From Planctomycetota bacterium (GTDB lineage Bacteria; Planctomycetota; Phycisphaerae; Phycisphaerales; UBA1924): a DNA stretch of 24,305 nucleotides. The notes beneath the pieces were generated by a model. It was given only the letters and a program-made list of their open reading frames with translations. It was not told where the DNA came from and ran no database searches. Of the stretch, positions 13,169 to 20,855 are shown piece after piece. Both the position numbers and the translations under genes were made by a program. The stretch spans positions 1-24,305 of the forward strand of contig JAEYUO010000022.1 of NCBI GenBank assembly GCA_023432465.1, given 5' to 3'. How positions within the stretch are numbered: the first letter of the stretch is position 1; each line of letters begins with the position of its first letter.

Positions 13169-15121
13169 CTACCGCGTGCAGGGCTCGGGAACGTTGTTGA
13201 AGCAGGCGACGAACTCGGTGAGGTCCAGGCCGTTCGTTGTGCCGTCGCCGTTGAAGTCGCCATGCCCGGCGAAGTAGCTGTTTAGGAACGTGTAGAGGTC
13301 GGCCTGGTTCACAACGCCGTCGTTGTTCCAGTCGCATGGGCATTCGCGCGGGCAGGTGTCGGCGTGGCAGAAGGTGCCTGCGCCCTGGAAGGTGCCGCCG
13401 TTTTCTTCGCAGGAAGCGGCCGTCAGACGGATGCACCGCGGGATCGCCGCATCGGACTCAGGCAGGCAGCACGCGCCATACTCAGCCGGGCTCGGGCACG
13501 CATCAAGCGTGCACGCACGATCCTCGCCGAGGAAGATGCCCTGAAGATTCTGGCACTGTGCCGCGGTCACGACAACGCAGCCCAGGGGCGTGCCCGCGGG
13601 GCCGCCGCTGATGCAGCACGCCCCGGTCGGCTGCGGCGGGCAGTTGTTGTTGGTGCAGGGAACGCCGTTGCCAAAGTAGGTGCCGCCGATCGCCTCACAC
13701 TCCGCGGCGGTGGAAACCATGCACGCGAAGCCCGGCACGCCGTCGGGTCCGACTGGAGCAGGGAAGCAGCAACCGCCCCGGGGTGCGCAGACATTGGGCC
13801 CGCAGGTCGTGTTGTCCCCTCGATACGAGCCGCCGCGTGCTTCGCAGTGGGCGGCGGTGACGACAATGCACGCGCCAAGGCCGTCCGGAGTCGAAGCGGG
13901 GAGGCAGCACGCGCCCCGCGCGGGCGGCGGCTGACAGATCGTGTTGTTGCAGGCCGAACCCGGGCCGCGCCACCGGCCGCCACGCTCGCGGCACTGCCCG
14001 GCGGTGAGCACCTCACAGATGATCGCGCCCTTGTGCTCGATGCAGCACGCGCCGCGCGGCGGCTGGCAGATCGTGTTGGAGCAAGCCGTGCCCGGGCCGC
14101 GCCACACGCCGTTGTGCGCTGCGCAGTCGCCCTGCGGCAGGATGGTGCACGTGATCGCGCCATCCGAAGCGATGCAGCACGCTCCGACATCGCCCGGGCA
14201 GATGATCGGGCTGCACGGCACACCGGGGCCGCGCCATTCGCCGTTCAGATTCGCGCACTCGGCCTGCGTGGTGATCTGGCAGGCGCCGATGCCTGAGTTC
14301 GTCGGGATGCAGCATGCGCCGGTCGGGTTCTGCGGCTGGCAGATGCCGTTTCCGCACACAGTGCCCGGCCCGCGCCACTGCCCGTTCAGGCCGGCGCACT
14401 GGCTCTGGGTGCGGATCTGGCAGGAGACCGCTCCGTTGGCCAGAATGCAGCACGCGCCCGTGGGGTCCTGCGGCTGGCAAATGGTCACGCTGCACGCGGT
14501 GCCCGGCCCGCGCCAGATTCCCTGCTGGCTGGCGCACTGAGTCTGCGTGACAACCACGCACGAGATCCCGGCGGGACTCGCGATGCAGCACGCCCCGGTC
14601 GGGTTCTGCGGCTGGCAGATCGTGCTGGTGCACACGGTGCCCGCACCCCGCCACTGACCGTTGACAGCGGCACACTGGTTCTGGGTGCGAATCTGGCACG
14701 TCACCGCTCCGTTTGCAAGGATGCAGCACGCACCCGTTTGCGGTGCGCACAGCGTCGCGGTGCAGGCCACGCCCGCACCCTGCCACTGACCGTTCTGCTG
14801 CTGGCATTGCGTCTGGGTCGTCATGACGCAGAAGGTGCCGTTGGGCGACGTCACACAGCACGCACCAGTTTGGGGTGTGGTGGTGTTGCAGGGGTTGGGC
14901 TGGCACGTGGTGCCCACGCCCCGCCACTGCCCGTTCTGCTGCAGGCACTGCGATTCAGAGGTCAACACGCAGATGAGCATGCCGTTGGGAGAGGGCACAC
15001 AGCAGGCCCCGCCACCAGGTGTGGGTTGTGCACTCGCGGGCGACGACGCGATGATAAGGGAAACGACGATGGCGATGCACCCCCCGACCAGGGTTTCCAG
15101 GCGAGCGCGAGACGAAGTCAT
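13169..15121 (-). CDS. Secreted 12-repeat cysteine-rich protein with C-terminal EF-hand-pair domain
   Basis: This 650-residue protein has a signal peptide (LVGGCIAIVVSLIIASSPASA, residues 11-31). Twelve tandem units of about 45 residues fill residues 38-594. Each reads approximately GACC(I/V)...C.(I/V)(T/V)TQ.QC....G.WRGPGT.C...(I)C.PQ and has six cysteines, probably three disulfides. The 56-residue tail PCDWNNDGVV...DLTEFVACFNN carries two DxNxDGxxxxxD-type calcium loops, like a dockerin. No Pfam family is recalled for the repeat. It probably forms an elongated extracellular rod or binding array. The ATG at 15121 is set by AAAAAGGAAG upstream and by the signal peptide; the frame stays open upstream to 15493 without coding character. 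It is divergent from the gene at 15430 and followed by a terminator. Confidence 0.88.
   Translation of the reverse strand: MTSSRARLETLVGGCIAIVVSLIIASSPASAQPTPGGGACCVPSPNGMLICVLTSESQCLQQNGQWRGVGTTCQPNPCNTTTPQTGACCVTSPNGTFCVMTTQTQCQQQNGQWQGAGVACTATLCAPQTGACCILANGAVTCQIRTQNQCAAVNGQWRGAGTVCTSTICQPQNPTGACCIASPAGISCVVVTQTQCASQQGIWRGPGTACSVTICQPQDPTGACCILANGAVSCQIRTQSQCAGLNGQWRGPGTVCGNGICQPQNPTGACCIPTNSGIGACQITTQAECANLNGEWRGPGVPCSPIICPGDVGACCIASDGAITCTILPQGDCAAHNGVWRGPGTACSNTICQPPRGACCIEHKGAIICEVLTAGQCRERGGRWRGPGSACNNTICQPPPARGACCLPASTPDGLGACIVVTAAHCEARGGSYRGDNTTCGPNVCAPRGGCCFPAPVGPDGVPGFACMVSTAAECEAIGGTYFGNGVPCTNNNCPPQPTGACCISGGPAGTPLGCVVVTAAQCQNLQGIFLGEDRACTLDACPSPAEYGACCLPESDAAIPRCIRLTAASCEENGGTFQGAGTFCHADTCPRECPCDWNNDGVVNQADLYTFLNSYFAGHGDFNGDGTTNGLDLTEFVACFNNVPEPCTR
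13340..15010 (-). repeat. Coding tandem repeat, 12 units of about 130-150 bp
   Basis: The DNA encoding the GACC units recurs about every 130-150 bp, with a conserved core reading gcagcacgc on the plus strand. Units 3 and 5 are nearly identical and alternate with a different unit 4, suggesting duplication of pairs of units. The period matches whole protein units, so this is coding and not a CRISPR. Confidence 0.85.
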
Positions 15122-15429
15122 GGCTGCTTCCTTTTTCAGTTGTTCATTCCGCCGCGATCGTGCAACCAACAGTTTCTTCCGGTCCCCCGAACTCGGTCGC
15201 GCATGGTCAAACGACTCCGATACGTCGATATTGCACGATGCCCGGCGAATCGGCAAACGGTTTTCGCGCCGGCCACGTTTCGTCGCGAATGCCGGGCACA
15301 TGATCCGCCCGAAGAGGCTGGTGGCTCGTCTCTCACTCCCCGGAAATCGCTGGTGGCGCACCGGGGATGAGGTACAGTACAACGCCGTCGCGAACGATTT
15401 ACACCACCCAACGAGTGTATAAGGCCATG
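15122..15429. other. Divergent intergenic region between two secreted-protein genes
   Basis: This 308-nt gap holds no convincing gene. The Shine-Dalgarno of the minus-strand gene lies at its left end. A long-range inverted repeat, TGCCCGGC with GCCGGGCA, has arms near 15240 and 15290. At the right end TTTACA and TATAAG precede the plus-strand gene with a spacing too short for a standard promoter. No clear promoter could be assigned in either direction. Confidence 0.4.
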
Positions 15430-16503
15430 ATGAGTAAGAATTTACGATCGATCGCAGGGGCGGTCGCGGGTCTCGTTGCGGCAGCGGCGGCATGGGCCGA
15501 TTCCACCTATCTGTTCAACCTGGACTCGCAGGCGAGCGCGCTGGGCAGCTCGTTGTCCGTCTTGGCACCGACTTCGGGGACGCTGATCGGTGTCTACGAC
15601 GCGGTCGCCAATCCTACCGGCACCAGGACCAAACCGGGGTTGTTCGGGACCTTCGGCGATACCGAGAACGTGGCCGTACCGGTCACGGTGTCGATTGCCA
15701 TTGCCGGGGACAGCACAACGAATCCGACGGGCTCGTTCCTACTGCGACTGGATGAGCAGGCCGGAGAGGCCGGGCTCTCGGGGCTTTCGCTGGACCTTCT
15801 GGGCGGCGATGAACCCGCGATCAGCGTGACCGCCAACGTCAACTGGAGCTCCTTCCGCACCCGGAACCCCACGTGCACGCTCTTGGGCGGCATCACTATC
15901 CCGATTCCGCTGGGGCAGGCGGCCATTTCGACCCTGACCGCCGTGCAAGGTTCGGTAGAAGCAGTCGGCACGCTCGTTCCCACCGGCCCGAGCACGTTCG
16001 CGGTCACAATCCCCGTTGAGGTTGATGTCTCGCTGGGGGCCTCCTTCCTTGAGCAGGAGATCCCTCCGACTCCCCAACTCGTGCCGGTGGTATTCGCGGC
16101 GGAGGTGACGCTCGACGGTCAAGGCGGCGCGAGCATCTCGGTCTCCCTGGACGGCCTCGAGCTCTCGCAGGAGCAGCCCGGCCCGATCGGCGATCCGTTC
16201 TCGCTCCCGTTCACAGAACCATTGTGCCAGGGGAACCTGAACTTCGACCTTCAGGTCCAGAGCCTGACCGCGGAAAGCTCGCTGAACGCCGCTTTGGTCG
16301 CGGCGGGCGAAAAGCAGATTCCCTCATGCCCGTGCGACTGGGATGCGAGCGGCGCGGTCGGCGTTCCGGACATCTTCGCCTACCTGGCATCGTGGTTCGC
16401 GGCCGAATCCCGGGCGGACTTCGACGGCTCCGGCGGAATCGGCGTCCCGGACATCTTCGCCTTTCTGGCGTGCTGGTTCTCGCGGCCGGGCACCTGCACC
16501 TGA
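15430..16503 (+). CDS. Secreted beta-rich protein with C-terminal EF-hand-pair domain, function unknown
   Basis: This 357-residue protein starts with a signal peptide (MSKNLRSIAGAVAGLVAAAAAWA). Residues from about 25 to 300 are Ser/Thr/Gly-rich with alternating hydrophobic strands (NVAVPVTVSIAIAGDS, AISVTANVNWSSF, FAVTIPVEVDVSLGASF, FAAEVTLDGQGGASISVSL), typical of an extracellular beta-sandwich. I recognise no named domain or catalytic motif. The end is SCPCDWDASGAVGVPDIFAYLASWFAA followed by RADFDGSGGIGVPDIFAFLACWF, two near-identical EF-hand-like halves of the same type as in the neighbouring genes. The ATG at 15430 is preferred to 15427 because AAGG (15421-15424) is better spaced. The protease gene follows 194 nt downstream on the same strand. 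Confidence 0.8.
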   Translation: MSKNLRSIAGAVAGLVAAAAAWADSTYLFNLDSQASALGSSLSVLAPTSGTLIGVYDAVANPTGTRTKPGLFGTFGDTENVAVPVTVSIAIAGDSTTNPTGSFLLRLDEQAGEAGLSGLSLDLLGGDEPAISVTANVNWSSFRTRNPTCTLLGGITIPIPLGQAAISTLTAVQGSVEAVGTLVPTGPSTFAVTIPVEVDVSLGASFLEQEIPPTPQLVPVVFAAEVTLDGQGGASISVSLDGLELSQEQPGPIGDPFSLPFTEPLCQGNLNFDLQVQSLTAESSLNAALVAAGEKQIPSCPCDWDASGAVGVPDIFAYLASWFAAESRADFDGSGGIGVPDIFAFLACWFSRPGTCT

Positions 16504-16697
16504 ACTCACACCGCCGAAGGTCCGAGAACTCTGCGAACTTTCCACTACAACCCGCACACGTTCGGAAGGAAACCGCACCCGCGGGGGGCACGAAGCGTAC
16601 TTGTGAGGCAGACTGTCTGGACAGGGTCGGGCCGCGCGTCGTCCGTGCGTGCGTCCTGATCAGTCGGAGGTGTGTGCCCCCGTAGCAAGGAATGAAG

Positions 16698-18728
16698 ATG
16701 CCGAAGTGTGTTCACCTGCAAGCCCTTGTGGGCGCCGCGATCATTGCTGCCTCGGGGCAGGCCCTCGCGGACGATGCGGTCGTTCCTCCGGCGGAAGTCC
16801 CGGGGAATCAGGCCGCGGCCGCCACATGGCCGCTCGTGCAGGTGCCCGTGCACAACGGCATCGAGCCGTACTTTGTCAAGTCGCTGGGCGAGGGTGTCTC
16901 GGATGCCGCGCTCGACAGGTCCGCCTCCGCGCCGCTTCTCGGCGGCATCGCGCCCGAACCCGAAACGGGGTATCGCTTTGAGTCGCGGGTGGTGGTTCGC
17001 GCGGACGATGGCGATGCGCTCGCGGCCGTCGTCGCCGCGCTTACCGCCAATCAGGCGAAGCTCGGCCCTGCGGGCGCGCCCGACAACCCGCTCCGCGGCT
17101 TCTGGCTGGTGGAGTGCGGCATCGTCGCCGCGGCGATCGATCTCGCGACAGCGTTGCGCAAAGACCCCGCGATCGACGAGGCCTATCTGGACATTCAGCG
17201 GCCGTATGCGCTGCGGAGCGACCTGCCGACCGATCCCGATTTCGGCCAGCAGTGGTACCTGCACAACACGCTGAACACGCTGTTTGACGCCAACCTCGCC
17301 CCCGCGTGGAAGGCGGGGTTCACCGGCGCGGGCGTCACCGTCGCGATCATCGAGAACGGCTGGTACAACCAGCACCCGGACCTCGCCGCGAACTACAACG
17401 CGACGGCGAGCCAGACCAGCACCAACTGGCAGTCACACGGGACAAGTGTCGCCGGCATCATCGGCATGGCTGCGAACAATGGCATGGGAGGTGCCGGCGC
17501 GGCCTACGGCGCAGGCCTCTCAAAGCTGTACATCGGCTCCGCCGCGACCAACGCCGCGGCCTTCGGCTTCCGCAACGACCTGAACTTTGTCAAGAACAAC
17601 TCCTGGGGACCGGCCGACAACGGCATCGCCCGCTCGCTCACCTCGGTTGAGGCCGCGGCGATCGCGGATGCAGTCGCCACAGGTCGCGGCGGGCTGGGCA
17701 CGATCTTCGTGTGGGCGGGCGGCAATGGCGGGACGGGTGTCGATCGCGTGGACTACGACCCGTACGCGTCGAGCCGGTACACGATCGCCATCGGCGCGAT
17801 CGATTCGATGGACAGGCGTTCGACGTATTCCGAACCCGGTTCCTCGCTGCTGGCGGTTGCGCAGAGCGACTACAACTTCTCGCCGAGCGGCGGCCCGATG
17901 ATCTATTCGTCGACCGGCACCTCGGGATACACGGACGCATTCGGCGGCACGAGCGCATCTTCCCCATTGGCCGCGGGCGTGATCGCGCTGATGCTCGAAG
18001 CCAACCCGGATCTCACCTGGCGCGATGTGCAGCATGTGCTGGTGCGGACCGCCCGCCACTGCAAGCCCGCGGATGCGAGCTGGCGGGTGAATGGAGCCGG
18101 CTTCAACGTCAGCGAGCAGTTCGGATTCGGCGCAGTCGATGCCGGTGCCGCCGTGGCGCTTGCGCAGACATGGGAGAGTGTCGCCCCGGAAGCCGTGTAC
18201 GACACCGGCGAGATCGTCGAGGGGCTTGCTATCCCCGATAACAATGCGAACGGCCTGACACGCACGGTCGTGGTCCCCCAGCACTTCCGGATCGAGAGTG
18301 TGGAGCTGGTGCTCGATGCAAGCCACACCGCGTGCGGGCAGCTTCGGGTCGTGGTCCGGGCGCCGGGCGGGCTGGAATCGCTCCTGGCCAACACACGAAG
18401 CGACAACGCGAACACCTACAACAACGGGTATCTGTTCACCACGATGAAGCACTTCGGCGAGCGCGCCGGCGGAACGTGGACCCTCAAGCTGTCCGACGGG
18501 GTGGGAGGGACCACCGGCACCCTCAACGATTGGCGACTGCGGTTCTACGGCACGCCGATCGACTGCCCGTGCGACTGGAACGATGATGGGGCGATCACGG
18601 TGCCGGACATCTTCGCGTTCCTGTCGTCGTGGTTCGCGGGCAACGCCGACTTCGACCTGAACGGGACGAACGAGGTTGTGGATATCTTCGCGTTCCTGGC
18701 GTGCTGGTTCGCTGGTCCGTGCCCGTGA
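16698..18728 (+). CDS. Secreted kexin-like S8 peptidase with P domain and EF-hand pair; catalytic Asp replaced by Glu
   Basis: This 676-residue protein has a signal peptide (LVGAAIIAASGQALA) and a prodomain-like region to about residue 190. The S8 catalytic domain follows: GAGVTVAIIENGWYNQHPDL, HGTSVAGIIG (His247), WAGGNGG (oxyanion Asn343) and GGTSASSPLAAGVIALML (Ser419). In subtilases the first motif reads V(I/V)D(T/D/S)G; here Glu219 (GAG at 17352-17354) stands in for the catalytic Asp. A P/Homo-B domain follows (RIESVELVLD...GGTWTLKLSDGVGGTTGTLNDWRLRFYG), as in kexin and furin. The C-terminus CPCDWNDDGAITVPDIFAFLSSWF...DFDLNGTNEVVDIFAFLACWF carries two calcium-type loops. ATG 16698 is preferred over 16692 because AAGG (16687-16690) lies 7 nt before it. 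Confidence 0.9.
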   Translation: MPKCVHLQALVGAAIIAASGQALADDAVVPPAEVPGNQAAAATWPLVQVPVHNGIEPYFVKSLGEGVSDAALDRSASAPLLGGIAPEPETGYRFESRVVVRADDGDALAAVVAALTANQAKLGPAGAPDNPLRGFWLVECGIVAAAIDLATALRKDPAIDEAYLDIQRPYALRSDLPTDPDFGQQWYLHNTLNTLFDANLAPAWKAGFTGAGVTVAIIENGWYNQHPDLAANYNATASQTSTNWQSHGTSVAGIIGMAANNGMGGAGAAYGAGLSKLYIGSAATNAAAFGFRNDLNFVKNNSWGPADNGIARSLTSVEAAAIADAVATGRGGLGTIFVWAGGNGGTGVDRVDYDPYASSRYTIAIGAIDSMDRRSTYSEPGSSLLAVAQSDYNFSPSGGPMIYSSTGTSGYTDAFGGTSASSPLAAGVIALMLEANPDLTWRDVQHVLVRTARHCKPADASWRVNGAGFNVSEQFGFGAVDAGAAVALAQTWESVAPEAVYDTGEIVEGLAIPDNNANGLTRTVVVPQHFRIESVELVLDASHTACGQLRVVVRAPGGLESLLANTRSDNANTYNNGYLFTTMKHFGERAGGTWTLKLSDGVGGTTGTLNDWRLRFYGTPIDCPCDWNDDGAITVPDIFAFLSSWFAGNADFDLNGTNEVVDIFAFLACWFAGPCP

Positions 18729-19053
18729 CCGGCAACGGACCACCCAGTCCGATTACCCAAAGTCCAGTTGAGTCAACAACCTGCGCCCGAGACGAGGCGT
18801 CAGGATGGCCCTATAGCCCCCTGTTCGGGCAAGGGAACCCCCGGACGCGCCCGTGAATCGTGCGGACTGGAGCGGATTTCATGGCGTCACGGGGAAGTTT
18901 CGTGTATTCTGCAAGGTTGTCCGTTCAGTTTCTGTGACTGACCGGAGTCTGGCTCGGCAACTGCGCTCCAGCGCAGTTCGTATTGAGTTGCGCGTGGTTC
19001 GTCCGTCCCATCTGAACATGGGTTTCAGTTCCTTCAGACAAGGAGAGGTTCTT
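18729..19053. other. Intergenic region and leader before the P-domain protein gene
   Basis: No gene is seen in these 325 nt. TATTCT (18905-18910) is the best -10 candidate, without a good -35. It would give a leader of about 140 nt containing the 9-bp inverted repeat at 18959-18978 and a strong AAGGAGAGG (19040-19048) before the ATG at 19054. Confidence 0.4.
18959..18978. other. Perfect 9-bp inverted repeat in the leader
   Basis: AACTGCGCT and AGCGCAGTT are separated by only CC. With a 2-nt centre this suits a dimeric DNA-binding protein better than an RNA hairpin. It lies about 50 nt downstream of the candidate -10 box and 75 nt before the ATG at 19054. Confidence 0.5.
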
Positions 19054-20745
19054 ATGAAGTTTACGTCCCTTATGTGTGCGCTCGCGGCCGGCATGGCCAT
19101 GAGCGCAGCCGCGTCGGCTGAGCCCGGCGCGAAGCAGGCCGGCGCTTCGGCGACCGGCGCTCGTGCGAAGGCCCCCGTGGCCCCGCAGTTCGCGGCCAGC
19201 GATGTTGCGCCGCAGCACCTGGGCGTGCTCCGCGCGATCGGGCAGAAGCACGTGCAGAACGATCAGGTCGTGCGTGGCCCGCTCGAACTGACGTTGTTCG
19301 ATGCCATCGGCGACTGCGCCGGCTTCAGCCGCATTGTCAACGATGTCACGCTCTTGCAGTCCCCGGCCGCGCTTTTCGATGACGGCTCGTTCACCCCCGG
19401 CCCGGGCACCGTCACCGGTGGCCTGATCACTGAGATGGATGTGCTTGTGTGGCCGCAGGATGTTCTCCCCGAGATCGTGATGCGCGTCACGATCTTCGAC
19501 ACCGTCACGCCCGCCGATCCGATCGTGCAGAGCGTCGAAATCTTCAGCGAGACGTACGTGATCACGGGCACGGCGGCGAACACGACCCCCGGCCTGTACA
19601 TCTTCACCCTCGATGTCGGTGATTTCACGATCTCCGATGACAACTGGGGTATCGAGATCGCGTTCCTTGATGCGGTCGGCGGCAACTACCTCGAGACCGG
19701 CATCACCACCGCCTTCCCCGGCGCGGCCTGCAACGGCATCCAGCCGTCGGTCGGCTCCTCCCAGGGCATCTGGTGGTTCGATGGCGACAACTATCCCGCC
19801 ATCCCCTTCGGCAACGGCGTCCGCTACGAGCCGTTTGATCCGGACACCGGCCTCGGCGATGCCTTCGCCTGGGGCGCGACCGGCCCGGCCAACAGCCTCG
19901 CGTACACGATGCGCGGCATCCCCACGACCCCCCCGGTTCCGACCGGCGCCTGCTGCGTCGCGGGCGCATGCGTGATCCGCACCATGGATGACTGCATGAC
20001 CGAGGGCGGCACGTACCAGGGCGATGACACCAACTGCACCGGCACGTTCGCCTACACCGCCTCCTCGGCCCCCTTCGCTTCCATTCCTGACTTTGTGGAC
20101 CCGACTCCGGGCAGCGTTTCGGACTCGATCGTGATCGGCACCGGCGAAGTCATCACCGACCTCGATGTCGGCATCGTGATCGACCACACCTGGCAGGGCG
20201 ATGTGACCGTCACCCTGACCCACGTCGAGTCGGCCACGACGGTGACCCTCATTGACCGCCCCGGTTTCAGCGGCACGGGCTTCGGCTTCGATGCCAACAA
20301 CTACGGCGACACCAACACCAACGCCCCGTTCATCCTCGATGATGCGGCGGAACTCGTCTACGACACCCCCGTCGCGCAGATGGCCAACGTCACCGGCCGC
20401 TGGAAGCCCGACCTTGGTCCCCTCTCCGCCTTCAACGGCATCAACTCCACCGGCACCTGGACCCTGACCGTCACCGACTCGGTGGCCGGCGATACCGGGT
20501 TCATCTTCGAGTGGGGTATCGCGGTCAATGATCCGAACGACCTCTGCCCCGCCGGCCCCGCGTTCTGCGATGCCGACTGGTGCCAGAACGGCACCCGCGA
20601 TGTCTCGGACATCTTCTGCTTCCTCGCCGACTGGTTCGCGCTCGATAACGATGCCCGCACCTACGGCGGTGCGGCGACCCCGGTGCAGGCGATCTTCGCC
20701 TGGCTGGCGGTGTGGTTCGCCACGCCGAATGGTCCGTGCCCGTAA
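19054..20745 (+). CDS. Secreted P-domain protein with one Cys-rich GACC unit and degenerate EF-hand tail
   Basis: This 563-residue protein starts with a signal peptide (MKFTSLMCALAAGMAMSAAASA) preceded by AAGGAGAGG. Residues of about 70-290 form a beta-rich domain with no recognised family (LTEMDVLVWPQD-like strands, YIFTLDVGDFTISDDNWGIEIAF). One GACC unit follows (TGACCVAGACVIRTMDDCMTEGGTYQGDDTNC), the repeat that occurs 12 times in the protein at 13169-15121, here with five of six cysteines. A P/Homo-B-like domain follows (ITDLDVGIVIDHTWQGDVTVTLTH...INSTGTWTLTVTDSVAGDTGFIFEWGIAV) without an attached protease. The tail DWCQNGTRDVSDIFCFLADWF...IFAWLAVWF keeps the shape of the EF-hand pair but has lost most calcium ligands in the second half. 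The gene is closed by a palindrome and a terminator. Confidence 0.85.
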   Translation: MKFTSLMCALAAGMAMSAAASAEPGAKQAGASATGARAKAPVAPQFAASDVAPQHLGVLRAIGQKHVQNDQVVRGPLELTLFDAIGDCAGFSRIVNDVTLLQSPAALFDDGSFTPGPGTVTGGLITEMDVLVWPQDVLPEIVMRVTIFDTVTPADPIVQSVEIFSETYVITGTAANTTPGLYIFTLDVGDFTISDDNWGIEIAFLDAVGGNYLETGITTAFPGAACNGIQPSVGSSQGIWWFDGDNYPAIPFGNGVRYEPFDPDTGLGDAFAWGATGPANSLAYTMRGIPTTPPVPTGACCVAGACVIRTMDDCMTEGGTYQGDDTNCTGTFAYTASSAPFASIPDFVDPTPGSVSDSIVIGTGEVITDLDVGIVIDHTWQGDVTVTLTHVESATTVTLIDRPGFSGTGFGFDANNYGDTNTNAPFILDDAAELVYDTPVAQMANVTGRWKPDLGPLSAFNGINSTGTWTLTVTDSVAGDTGFIFEWGIAVNDPNDLCPAGPAFCDADWCQNGTRDVSDIFCFLADWFALDNDARTYGGAATPVQAIFAWLAVWFATPNGPCP

Positions 20746-20753
20746 CACTCTGT

Positions 20754-20771
20754 CCCGGCAACGTTGCCGGG
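20754..20771. repeat. Perfect 18-bp palindrome just after the P-domain protein gene
   Basis: The sequence cccggcaacgttgccggg is its own reverse complement. It begins 9 nt after the stop codon and stands 21 nt before the terminator stem, giving two hairpins in tandem. Confidence 0.7.
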
Positions 20772-20792
20772 TTCAGCCATGACACACGACAG

Positions 20793-20827
20793 GCGGCCCC
20801 CATCCTCGGATGGGGGCCGCTGTTTTT
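20793..20827 (+). terminator. Strong rho-independent terminator
   Basis: A perfect 12-bp stem (20793-20804 with 20809-20820) with loop CTCG is followed by TGTTTTT. It closes the gene ending at 20745 and separates it from the peptidase starting at 20856. Confidence 0.92.
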
Positions 20828-20844
20828 GCAGCACCCGGCCCGCG

Positions 20845-20850
20845 TACCCT
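20845..20850 (+). promoter_or_regulatory. -10-like box directly before the peptidase gene
   Basis: TACCCT lies 5 nt before the ATG at 20856, suggesting a leaderless mRNA. The matching -35 would fall on the T run of the preceding terminator (TTTTTG, spacer 16). Confidence 0.4.
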
Positions 20851-20855
20851 CGGGC

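Noticed and set aside
13364..14540. CRISPR-like periodic pattern and long plus-strand frames in the Cys-rich region
   Set aside because: The period of about 130-150 bp matches whole protein units on the minus strand, and there are no constant short repeats with unique spacers. The plus-strand frames mirror this coding repeat.
18925..20748. Open frame of about 607 codons on the minus strand opposite the P-domain protein gene
   Set aside because: It is Arg/Gly/Asp-rich with no fold signal, whereas the plus strand has a Shine-Dalgarno, a signal peptide and recognisable domains.
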